A program made the translations under genes and the position numbers. Below, piece after piece: positions 29,181 through 37,230 of a stretch of 64,000 nucleotides of DNA. The notes under the pieces are model-generated. The model did not search any database, was not told the origin of the DNA, and was given only the letters and a program-made list of their open reading frames with translations. The DNA is from Blattabacterium cuenoti (GTDB taxonomy: Bacteria > Bacteroidota > Bacteroidia > Flavobacteriales > Blattabacteriaceae). The stretch spans positions 134,149 through 198,148 of the forward strand of contig NZ_CP060245.1 in assembly GCF_014252455.1 (NCBI RefSeq). Direction: 5' to 3'. Position 1 is the stretch's first letter; the number at the start of each line of letters is the position of its first letter.

Positions 29181-30167
29181 ATGAAAGAAAATCATAAAAC
29201 CATTTATAAAATTAATCCCATTCTAAAAAAAACTTATAATAATAAAATTCTTAGTACATTAGATCATTTTGCTGCATTTTATAAAATGTCTGTTTATAGT
29301 TATAAAGAACCTATTTTAGTATCTGGTGTGGATGGTGTAGGGACAAAACTACGTTTAGCTATAAATTTTAAAAGATATGAAATTATTGGAAAAGATTGTT
29401 TTGCGATGTGTGCCAATGATGTATTATGTCATGGAGCTCAACCTTTATTTTTTTTAGATTATTTAGCTTGCGGAAAACTAGATTCTAATATTGCAGAAAA
29501 AATTATAAAAGGACTAGCTACTTCCTGTCAAAAAACTCATACTTGTTTAATTGGTGGTGAAACTGCAGAAATGCCTGGAATTTATCAAGAAAAAGATTAT
29601 GATATAGCTGGTTTTTGTGTAGGTATTGTAGAAAAAAAAAATATTATATATGGAAAAAATTCTATTAAGGATGGAGATATTTTAATTGGGTTACCTTCAT
29701 CAGGAGTACATAGTAATGGATTTTCCTTAATTAGAAAAATTTTTGATACAGAATATTTACTAATGAAAGAATTTCAAAAAAAACCATTTTATGAAACTCT
29801 TTTAATTCCTACTAAAATTTATCATGATACAATACATATTTTATTAAAAGAATTTTTAATACACGGATTAGTTCATGTTACTGGAGGAGGTATATACGAA
29901 AATTTACTTCGTATTCTTCCAAATAATTTATTAGCTAAAGTATATAAAAAAAAAATTCCTATTCTCCCTGTTTTTAATTATATTCAAAAAAAAGGAATTT
30001 TATCAGACCAAGAAATGTGGAATACTTTTAATATGGGAGTTGGAATGATTATCATAGTTTCTGTAAAAAATAAATATTCTATTTTTCATAGATTACGTTG
30101 TTTAGGAGAACAACCTTTTATTTTTGGTAAAATAGTAAAAGGAGAGAAAAAAGTTTTTTTAAAATAA
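29181..30167 (+). CDS. purM: Phosphoribosylaminoimidazole synthetase (AIR synthetase)
   Basis: Closes the imidazole ring (FGAM to AIR), 328 residues. Visible family segments are LVSGVDGVGTKLRLA, the catalytic-loop CANDVLCHGAQPLFFLDYLACG, IGGETAEMPGIY, LPSSGVHSNGFSL and HVTGGGIYENLLRILP. It is in the purF-purM-purN order with spacers of about 20-30 bases. Complete. Confidence 0.96.
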   Translation: MKENHKTIYKINPILKKTYNNKILSTLDHFAAFYKMSVYSYKEPILVSGVDGVGTKLRLAINFKRYEIIGKDCFAMCANDVLCHGAQPLFFLDYLACGKLDSNIAEKIIKGLATSCQKTHTCLIGGETAEMPGIYQEKDYDIAGFCVGIVEKKNIIYGKNSIKDGDILIGLPSSGVHSNGFSLIRKIFDTEYLLMKEFQKKPFYETLLIPTKIYHDTIHILLKEFLIHGLVHVTGGGIYENLLRILPNNLLAKVYKKKIPILPVFNYIQKKGILSDQEMWNTFNMGVGMIIIVSVKNKYSIFHRLRCLGEQPFIFGKIVKGEKKVFLK

Positions 30168-30185
30168 AATATTTTCATTTTTTTT

Positions 30186-30749
30186 ATGAAAAAATTAGCT
30201 ATTTTAGTATCTGGTAATGGAACCAATATGAAACATATATTGCATGCTATTTATCATGGAGAATTGAAAAATTGTAAAGTTGATTTAGTAGTTTCTGATA
30301 GAGCTTGTAAAGCAATCCAATATTCTTTAAAAAAAAATATTCCTACTTTTCATTTTGAAAAAATAAATCAACAATTTATATCATCAAAAATTCATCATAT
30401 TTTAATAAAATATATTCCAGATATTATCGTACTTTCTGGTTTTCTTTCTATACTAAATGCAGATTTTTGTAAAAAATGGGATAAAAAAATTATCAATATT
30501 CATCCTTCTCTTTTACCAAAATATGGAGGAAAAGGGATGTACGGAATGAAAATACATCAAAAAGTCCTAAAAAATAAAGAAAAAATATCCGGAGCTACAG
30601 TTCATTATGTGAATAAACATATTGATTCAGGAAAAATTATTTTACAAAAATCTTGTTTACTTTCTGATAAGGAAACTATAAAATCTTTATATAAAAAAAT
30701 ATCTATCATAGAAAAAAAAATACTTATTCAATCTTTAAATAATTTTTGA
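30186..30749 (+). CDS. purN: GAR transformylase (folate-dependent)
   Basis: Formylates GAR with 10-formyl-THF, 187 residues. The GAR-binding start LVSGNGTNMKHIL, VVSDRACKAIQYS, the catalytic segment INIHPSLLPKYGGKGMYG with Asn/His, and SGATVHYVNKHIDSGKII with the catalytic Asp are all visible. No folate-independent PurT is in the window. It sits 18 bases after purM. Confidence 0.95.
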   Translation: MKKLAILVSGNGTNMKHILHAIYHGELKNCKVDLVVSDRACKAIQYSLKKNIPTFHFEKINQQFISSKIHHILIKYIPDIIVLSGFLSILNADFCKKWDKKIINIHPSLLPKYGGKGMYGMKIHQKVLKNKEKISGATVHYVNKHIDSGKIILQKSCLLSDKETIKSLYKKISIIEKKILIQSLNNF

Positions 30750-30803
30750 CGATTTATTTAAATTATATATAATATAAAAAAATTGATTTATTTCTATCAT
30801 TCT

Positions 30804-32333
30804 ATGAAAAAAGCTTTAATTAGTGTTTTTGAAAAAAATAAAAAATTATTTAATTTTGTCCATTTTTTATATAAAAAAGGATATCAAATTATTTCTACTG
30901 GAGGAACCTTTAAATATTTAAAAAAAAATGGAATAATAAATATTATAGATATAGCTGATTTTATCTCTTTTTCTGAACAATTAAATGGAAGAATAAAAAC
31001 TATTCATCCTAACATTTACGGAGGTATATTAGCGGATAGATCTAAAGATAATCATATGAAATATCTTATATCTCATAAAATCCATCCTATTGATATTGTA
31101 TTAGTCAATTTTTACCCATTTGTTGAAAAATTATCTCAAAAAAATTTTTCTATAGATTCATTAATTGAATTTATTGATATAGGAGGTCCATCTATGCTAC
31201 GTGCAGCAGCAAAAAATTTTTTATATGTAACTCCTATTACAGATAATAATGATTATATATTAGTAAAAAATGAAATACAATTATATGGGAATACTTCCTT
31301 AAAGTTAAGAAAAAAATTAGCCGGTAAAGTATTTTATATAACATCCGCATATGATGCTGCTATTTCTAAAGCTTTTCTTATCGACGAAAATTTTCCTGAA
31401 TATTTAAATTTTTCTGCTTATAAAAAGAAAATGAATCTCCGTTATGGAGAAAATCCTCATCAAAAAGCTGCTTATTATATTAATACGATTCATAAAGGAG
31501 CTATGCAAGATTTTCATCAATTAAATGGGAAAAAACTTTCTTTTAATAATTTAAGAGATATGGATATAGCTTGGAAAGTTGTCTCACAATTTTCTGAACC
31601 AGCTTGTTGTACAGTTAAACATTCTACTCCTTGTGGAGTAGCATTAGGAAAAAATATTATCGATGCTTTTAAAAAAACTTATGAGTCCGATTTTATTTCA
31701 TCTTTTGGAGGTATTTTGGCTGTAAATAGGACAATAAATATAGAATTATCAAAAGTAATTAATCGTCTTTTTTTAGAAGTAATTTTATCTACAAATTATG
31801 AAATAGAAGCATTGAATATTCTTAAAAGAAAAAAAAATCTAAGAATTATTAGAATAATAAATCCTATTTCCGATAAATTAGAATATCTAAAAATAGATGG
31901 AGGAATCTTAGTGCAAGAAGTGGATTCTTTATTTTCTGATAATTATCATATAGTAACTAAAAAAAAATTTTCTAATACAGAAATAAAATCTTTATTATTT
32001 GCTAATAGAGTAGTAAAATATGTCAAATCTAATGCTATTGTTGTAGCTAAAGAAACACAAACTTTAGGAATTTCTGGTGGTCAGACTAATCGAATTTGGG
32101 CTGCTAGTCAAGCTATACAAAGAGCTTTAGAAAAAAAAAATAATGATAATTTAGTTCTTGTTTCTGATGCATTTTTTCCTTTTCGTGACGTAGTAGATTC
32201 AGCCGCGAATTCTGGTAAAATCACAGCGATTATTCAACCAGGAGGATCTATAAGGGATGAAGAATCTATTAAAGCTTGTGATGAATATGGAATAGCTATG
32301 GCTTTTACTGGGAATAGACATTTTAAACATTAA
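30804..32333 (+). CDS. purH: Bifunctional AICAR transformylase / IMP cyclohydrolase
   Basis: The last two steps to IMP, 509 residues. The N-terminal cyclohydrolase domain contains ISTGGTFKYLKKNG, GRIKTIHPNIYGGIL and DIGGPSMLRAAAKN. The transformylase domain carries RYGENPHQKAAYY, the catalytic KHSTPCGVALG, and the C-terminal DAFFPFRDVVDSAANSG...FTGNRHFKH end. ATG 30804 gives the standard start MKKALISVF; an in-frame TTG at 30783 adds seven residues without family support. Confidence 0.96.
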   Translation: MKKALISVFEKNKKLFNFVHFLYKKGYQIISTGGTFKYLKKNGIINIIDIADFISFSEQLNGRIKTIHPNIYGGILADRSKDNHMKYLISHKIHPIDIVLVNFYPFVEKLSQKNFSIDSLIEFIDIGGPSMLRAAAKNFLYVTPITDNNDYILVKNEIQLYGNTSLKLRKKLAGKVFYITSAYDAAISKAFLIDENFPEYLNFSAYKKKMNLRYGENPHQKAAYYINTIHKGAMQDFHQLNGKKLSFNNLRDMDIAWKVVSQFSEPACCTVKHSTPCGVALGKNIIDAFKKTYESDFISSFGGILAVNRTINIELSKVINRLFLEVILSTNYEIEALNILKRKKNLRIIRIINPISDKLEYLKIDGGILVQEVDSLFSDNYHIVTKKKFSNTEIKSLLFANRVVKYVKSNAIVVAKETQTLGISGGQTNRIWAASQAIQRALEKKNNDNLVLVSDAFFPFRDVVDSAANSGKITAIIQPGGSIRDEESIKACDEYGIAMAFTGNRHFKH

Positions 32334-32340
32334 AAATAAT

Positions 32341-33579
32341 ATGAAAATTTTAATTTTAGGTAGCGGAGGACGTGAACATGCTATTGGAAAAAAATTATTG
32401 CAAGATAATCCATTTATAGAACTTTATTTTTATCCTGGGAATGGCGGTACAAATAAAATAGGAAAAAATTTAGAAACTAATTATAGTATTTCAGAGTTAT
32501 ATTTTTTTTCTAAAAAAAATGCAATAGATTTAACTATTGTTGGATCAGAAAATTTTTTATTAGATGGAATCGTAGATATTTTTAAAAATGGAGGATTAAC
32601 CATCATGGGGGCACATTACCAATCTTCTAGATTAGAAGGAGACCGTATGTTTGCTAAATCATTTATGAAAAAATATGGAGTAAGAACTCCTCAATATAAA
32701 GTTTTTACTTCTTATCAAAAAGCTATAAATTTTCTAAAAAAAACGACTTATTCAGTTGCAATTAAAACAAATGGAATAGCAGAAGGGAAAGGTGTTTTTT
32801 TAGTTAAAAATAAACAAGAAGCAGAACAAGCTTTAAATTATATATTTATAGATAAAAAATTTGGAAAATCTGGAAATAAAGTTATCATAGAAGAATTTTT
32901 GAAAGGAAATGAATCCTCTATCATATCCATATATAATAGTAAAGAGATTATTCCTTTTTTATCGGCTAAAGATTATAAAAAAATAGGAGAAAAAGAAACA
33001 GGAAGTAATACAGGTGGTATGGGATCTATATCACCTAATCCATATATGAAAAATGATATTTGGATAGATTTTAAAAAAAATATATTAGAACCAACTTTAG
33101 AAGGATTATTTTTAGAAAAATTAACTTTTTTTGGATTTATTTATTTTGGATTAATGATTACATCTACTAATAAAGTTTATTTATTAGAATACAATACTCG
33201 GATGGGAGATCCTGAAACTCAAACTTTATTACCTTTAATGAAAAGTAATTTTTTACATATTATACAATCCACTTTTATGAAAAAAGATATAGTTATTGCT
33301 TGGAAATCTTTATGTTCTTGTTGTGTAGTTATATCTTCAAAAGGATATCCAGAAAAATATGAAAATGGAAAGATTATAAAAGGTTTAAACTATTTAAAAG
33401 AACCTTTTTATATTGCTGGAGCAAAAAAGGAAAAAGAAGAATGGATCACATCACGTGGACGTGTTTTAAATATAGTAGGATTAGGAAAATCTATAGAGGA
33501 GGCTAGAAAAAAAGCTTATCAAAAAGTTCAAAAAGTTTATTTTGAAAACTGCTATTTTAGAAAAGATATTGGTTTATAA
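32341..33579 (+). CDS. purD: GAR synthetase (phosphoribosylamine-glycine ligase)
   Basis: Second step of the pathway, an ATP-grasp ligase of 412 residues. It starts MKILILGSGGREHAIGKKL; LEGDRMFAKSFMKKYGV and AIKTNGIAEGKGV mark the ATP-grasp entry, GSNTGGMGSISP the substrate loop, and EYNTRMGDPETQ the metal ligands. It begins 7 bases after purH and ends 5 bases before guaA. Confidence 0.97.
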   Translation: MKILILGSGGREHAIGKKLLQDNPFIELYFYPGNGGTNKIGKNLETNYSISELYFFSKKNAIDLTIVGSENFLLDGIVDIFKNGGLTIMGAHYQSSRLEGDRMFAKSFMKKYGVRTPQYKVFTSYQKAINFLKKTTYSVAIKTNGIAEGKGVFLVKNKQEAEQALNYIFIDKKFGKSGNKVIIEEFLKGNESSIISIYNSKEIIPFLSAKDYKKIGEKETGSNTGGMGSISPNPYMKNDIWIDFKKNILEPTLEGLFLEKLTFFGFIYFGLMITSTNKVYLLEYNTRMGDPETQTLLPLMKSNFLHIIQSTFMKKDIVIAWKSLCSCCVVISSKGYPEKYENGKIIKGLNYLKEPFYIAGAKKEKEEWITSRGRVLNIVGLGKSIEEARKKAYQKVQKVYFENCYFRKDIGL

Positions 33580-33584
33580 TTGTT

Positions 33585-35129
33585 ATGAAAAAAGATTCTA
33601 TTTTAATATTAGATTTTGGTTCCCAATATAGCCAAATCATAGCAAGAAAAATTAGAGATATAGGTGTATATGCTATTGTATATCCTTATAATATTTCTAT
33701 GAATCATATTTTATCAAAAAAACCAAAAGGAATTATATTGTCAGGAAGTCCCTTTTCTATTTATGAAAAAAACCCTCCATTAATATCTAAAAATATTTTA
33801 CAAATAAATATTCCTATCCTTGGAATTTGTTATGGAATGCAACTTTTGGCTTTTCTTTTTGGAGGAGATATTAAAAAATCCGAATATAAAGAATATGGAA
33901 AAACTAATTTTATTATAGATAATTACAATCATCATTTATTCCATGGAATACCAAAAAAATCTATTGTTTGGATGAGTCATTGTGATCAAATACACAATCT
34001 ACCAAAAGAATTAAAAATTATTGGACATACTTCTTCTTGTTATGCTTCCGCTTTTATTCATAAAATAAAAAATATTTATGCTGTACAATTTCATCCAGAA
34101 GTTAATCATACAGAATTTGGTATTTCCATAATAAAAAATTTTATTTTTAATATTTGTAAATGTATTATAAATTGGGATTTAAATAATTTTTTAAAAATTA
34201 CTATAGAAAAAATTAAAAAACGTGTATATAATAAAAAAGTTATATTAGGTTTTTCTGGAGGTGTGGATTCTTTTGTAACTGCTTATATCATTCATAAAGC
34301 TATTGGAAAATCTTTACATTGTATTTTTATAGATACGGGGTTACTTTTAAAACAAGAAAAAGAAAAAATATCCTATTTATGTAATAAAAAAATGAATTTT
34401 AATATTAAAATTATAAATGCTAAAAAACGTTTTTTATCTAGTTTAAATGGGGTAATTGATCCTGAAAAAAAAAGAAAAATTATAGGAAAAGAATTTATTT
34501 CAATTTTTCAAAAAGAATCAAAAAAAATTAAAAATGTAGAATTTTTAGCACAAGGGACTATATATTCTGATGTGATTGAATCTTCTCTTAAATACAAAAA
34601 AAAAAATTCTATAATAAAATCTCATCATAATGTAGGAGGGCTACCTACTCTTATGAAGTTAAAACTACTGGAACCATTAAAAAAATTATTTAAAGATGAA
34701 GTACGAAAAATAGGAAAAGAATTAAAAATACCAAAACAAATTTTATATCGTCATCCATTTCCCGGTCCTGGATTAAGTATTCGTATTATTGGAGAAATAA
34801 ATCAAAAAAAAATTTCCATAGTTCAAAAAGCAGATAATATTCTTTTTCAAGAATTACAAAATTATAATATTTATAATTATGTGAGTCAAGCTTTTATCAT
34901 TTTATTACCAATAAAAACTGTCGGAGTAATGGGCGATAAAAGAACTTATAAATATACTTCCGTATTACGGATTACAAATACGGAAGATTTTATGACAGCT
35001 ACTTTTTCACGTTTACCTTATGATTTTTTAGAAAAAGTATCCAATAGAATTATTAATGAAGTAGATGGAATTAATCGGTTAGTTTATGATATTACATCTA
35101 AACCACCAGCTACTATTGAATGGGAATAA
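33585..35129 (+). CDS. guaA: GMP synthase (glutamine-hydrolysing)
   Basis: Converts XMP to GMP, 514 residues, last gene of the purine block. The N-terminal class-I glutaminase has the nucleophile Cys in LGICYGMQLLAF and the His/Glu pair in VQFHPEVNHT. The ATP pyrophosphatase domain starts GFSGGVDSFVTAYI (P-loop, about 224-237). The C-terminal dimerisation domain ends KPPATIEWE. guaB, which supplies XMP from IMP, is not in this window. The stop is 3 bases from the stop of accD on the other strand. Confidence 0.97.
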   Translation: MKKDSILILDFGSQYSQIIARKIRDIGVYAIVYPYNISMNHILSKKPKGIILSGSPFSIYEKNPPLISKNILQINIPILGICYGMQLLAFLFGGDIKKSEYKEYGKTNFIIDNYNHHLFHGIPKKSIVWMSHCDQIHNLPKELKIIGHTSSCYASAFIHKIKNIYAVQFHPEVNHTEFGISIIKNFIFNICKCIINWDLNNFLKITIEKIKKRVYNKKVILGFSGGVDSFVTAYIIHKAIGKSLHCIFIDTGLLLKQEKEKISYLCNKKMNFNIKIINAKKRFLSSLNGVIDPEKKRKIIGKEFISIFQKESKKIKNVEFLAQGTIYSDVIESSLKYKKKNSIIKSHHNVGGLPTLMKLKLLEPLKKLFKDEVRKIGKELKIPKQILYRHPFPGPGLSIRIIGEINQKKISIVQKADNILFQELQNYNIYNYVSQAFIILLPIKTVGVMGDKRTYKYTSVLRITNTEDFMTATFSRLPYDFLEKVSNRIINEVDGINRLVYDITSKPPATIEWE

Positions 35130-35132
35130 TTT

Positions 35133-35972
35133 TTACATCATCATAGAAATAAGATTAGATATATTTTTTTTTAATTCAGTTCTATAAGAAATTAAATCTA
35201 TAAAACCGTGTTCTAAAAGAAATTCAGAAGTTTGAAATCCATCTGGTAGATCTTTTCCTATTGTTTGCCTAATTACTTTAGGACCTGCAAAACCAATTAA
35301 AGCCCCAGGTTCAGCTATATTTATATCTCCAAGTAAGGCATATGAAGCAGTAACTCCTCCTGTAGTTGGATCTGTCAGAACAGATATATAAGGAATTCTA
35401 GCATCACGTAATTGAGTTAGTCTAGCTATTGTTTTAGCCATTTGCATTAAAGAAAAAGAAGATTCCATGATTCTTGCTCCTCCAGATTTAGATATTAAAA
35501 CATATGGTAATTTTTTTTCAATACAATATTTGATAGCTCTAGATATTTTTTCACCGACTACTGATCCCATAGATCCTCCTATAAACGAAAAATCCATACA
35601 AGATATTACTATGTCAATCCCTTTCATTTTTCCTACTCCTGTTCTAATAGCATCATATAAATTTGTTTTTTTTCTAGCATCCTTTATTCTATCTATATAC
35701 TTTTTCCGATCTATCCATTTTATAGGATCTTTACTAATCATTTTAACATTTTTTTCTAAAAAAGTTCCATGATCAAAAAGAATTTCAAAATATTCTTTAC
35801 TATGAATTCTTACATGATATCCATCTTCTGGACTTACATACGCGTTTTTTTTTAGTTCTTCCGTATCTATAATTTTTCCACTAGGAGTCCTATACCATAA
35901 CCCTTTTGGTAAATTTTTTCTCTCTTCTGTAGGTGTTATAATATTTTTTTTTTTTCTTAAAAACCAAGCCAT
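35133..35972 (-). CDS. accD: Acetyl-CoA carboxylase, carboxyltransferase beta subunit
   Basis: Forms malonyl-CoA with AccA, the entry to fatty-acid synthesis; 279 residues. The carboxyltransferase core is intact: [49 protein letters not shown] and [14 protein letters not shown]. The N-terminal zinc ribbon has none of its four Cys: the region reads YRTPSGKII and [10 protein letters not shown] where E. coli has Cys pairs. I believe many Bacteroidota AccD also lack them, so this is probably a lineage trait. It follows fbaA by 4 bases, the common Flavobacteriales pairing. Confidence 0.94.
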   Translation of the reverse strand: MAWFLRKKKNIITPTEERKNLPKGLWYRTPSGKIIDTEELKKNAYVSPEDGYHVRIHSKEYFEILFDHGTFLEKNVKMISKDPIKWIDRKKYIDRIKDARKKTNLYDAIRTGVGKMKGIDIVISCMDFSFIGGSMGSVVGEKISRAIKYCIEKKLPYVLISKSGGARIMESSFSLMQMAKTIARLTQLRDARIPYISVLTDPTTGGVTASYALLGDINIAEPGALIGFAGPKVIRQTIGKDLPDGFQTSEFLLEHGFIDLISYRTELKKNISNLISMMM

Positions 35973-35976
35973 GGTT

Positions 35977-37047
35977 TTATAACGTATTAATATTATTCAT
36001 TAATTTAAAATATTTTTTTAAAAAACTTTTAAAAGTTTTTTCTCCTTTTCTCATCCATACTCTAGGATCATAATATTTTTTATTTGGAAGATCTTTCCCT
36101 TTTGGATTACCAATTTGTTTTTCTAAATATTTTTTATTTATATTCATATAATCTCGTACTCCACAAGTAAAAGCATATTGCAAATCTGTATCTATATTCA
36201 TTTTAATTACTCCGTAACTAATAGATTCTTGAATATCCTTTATAGAAGATCCTGATCCTCCATGAAAAACAAAAAAAACGGGTTTTTCTTTAGTAAAAAA
36301 CTTTTTTTTTATATAATTTTGAGTTTTTTTTAATATTAATGGACGTAAAATAATATTTCCAGGTTTATATACTCCGTGTACATTTCCAAAAGAAGCAGCT
36401 ATAATAAAATTTTTACTAATTTTTATTAATTTTTCATAAGCATATGATACATCTTGTGGTTGAGTATAAAGTTTTTCATTATCTATATTAGAATGATCCA
36501 CACCATCTTCTTCACCACCTGTCACACCAAGCTCTATTTCAAGAGTCATTTTATTTTTATTCATTCTTTCCAAATATTTTTGACAAATATTAATGTTGTC
36601 TTCTAAGGGTTCTTGAGAAAGATCTAACATATGTGAACTAAATAATGTTTTTCCACAACGTTTATAATATTTTTCATTAGCATTTAGTAAACCATCTATC
36701 CATGGAAGATTTTTTTTAGAACAATGATCTGTATGAAGAATTACTGTAGATTTATAATTTTTAGCTAATTCATGAACATGTAAAGCACAAGCTATAGATC
36801 CTTGAATAGCTGCTTTTTGTTCTTCTTTATTACTAAACCCTTTTCCTGCGTAAAAGGAAGCTCCACCATAAGATAATTGAATAATTACAGGAGAATTTAC
36901 CTCTGCTGCAGTTTCCATAACTGCATTTATTGTATTAGATCCAATAACATTTACAGCAGGGATAGAAAATATTTTTTCCCTAGCATATTCGAATATTTCT
37001 CCGACAAGACTTCCAGTGGCGACTCCATAAGGAAATTTTCTATACAT
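35977..37047 (-). CDS. fbaA: Fructose-bisphosphate aldolase, class II
   Basis: A zinc aldolase of glycolysis and gluconeogenesis, 356 residues. The zinc ligands and catalytic Asp lie in [15 protein letters not shown] (about 102-116), with [14 protein letters not shown] at about 173-186 and [10 protein letters not shown] at about 258-267. The C-terminal segment [16 protein letters not shown] is typical of the class II-A long form. It is first in a two-gene unit with accD and divergent from the helicase gene. Confidence 0.96.
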   Translation of the reverse strand: MYRKFPYGVATGSLVGEIFEYAREKIFSIPAVNVIGSNTINAVMETAAEVNSPVIIQLSYGGASFYAGKGFSNKEEQKAAIQGSIACALHVHELAKNYKSTVILHTDHCSKKNLPWIDGLLNANEKYYKRCGKTLFSSHMLDLSQEPLEDNINICQKYLERMNKNKMTLEIELGVTGGEEDGVDHSNIDNEKLYTQPQDVSYAYEKLIKISKNFIIAASFGNVHGVYKPGNIILRPLILKKTQNYIKKKFFTKEKPVFFVFHGGSGSSIKDIQESISYGVIKMNIDTDLQYAFTCGVRDYMNINKKYLEKQIGNPKGKDLPNKKYYDPRVWMRKGEKTFKSFLKKYFKLMNNINTL

Positions 37048-37161
37048 ATTTTTTTTATAATTTTAGTTTAGTATGAGAAAATGTAAAAAAATGAATTATT
37101 TACAATAAATTATAAATATATATAAAATTTATACTTTTCATTAGTTTTATTTATTAAATAC

Positions 37162-37182
37162 CAACCTTCTCAAAGAAGGTTG
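37162..37182. terminator. Perfect hairpin with T-run, unassigned terminator-like element
   Basis: CAACCTTCT and AGAAGGTTG form a perfect 9-bp stem with a 3-base loop, followed by ATTATTTTTTTC on the plus strand. This looks like an intrinsic terminator, yet it lies between divergent genes, so no annotated plus-strand gene ends here. It could be an attenuator for the helicase gene, the end of a short RNA, or a relic of a lost gene. Confidence 0.5.
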
Positions 37183-37230
37183 ATTATTTTTTTCTTTATT
37201 AAATTGTATAATATTTTTTTAAAATTGATT

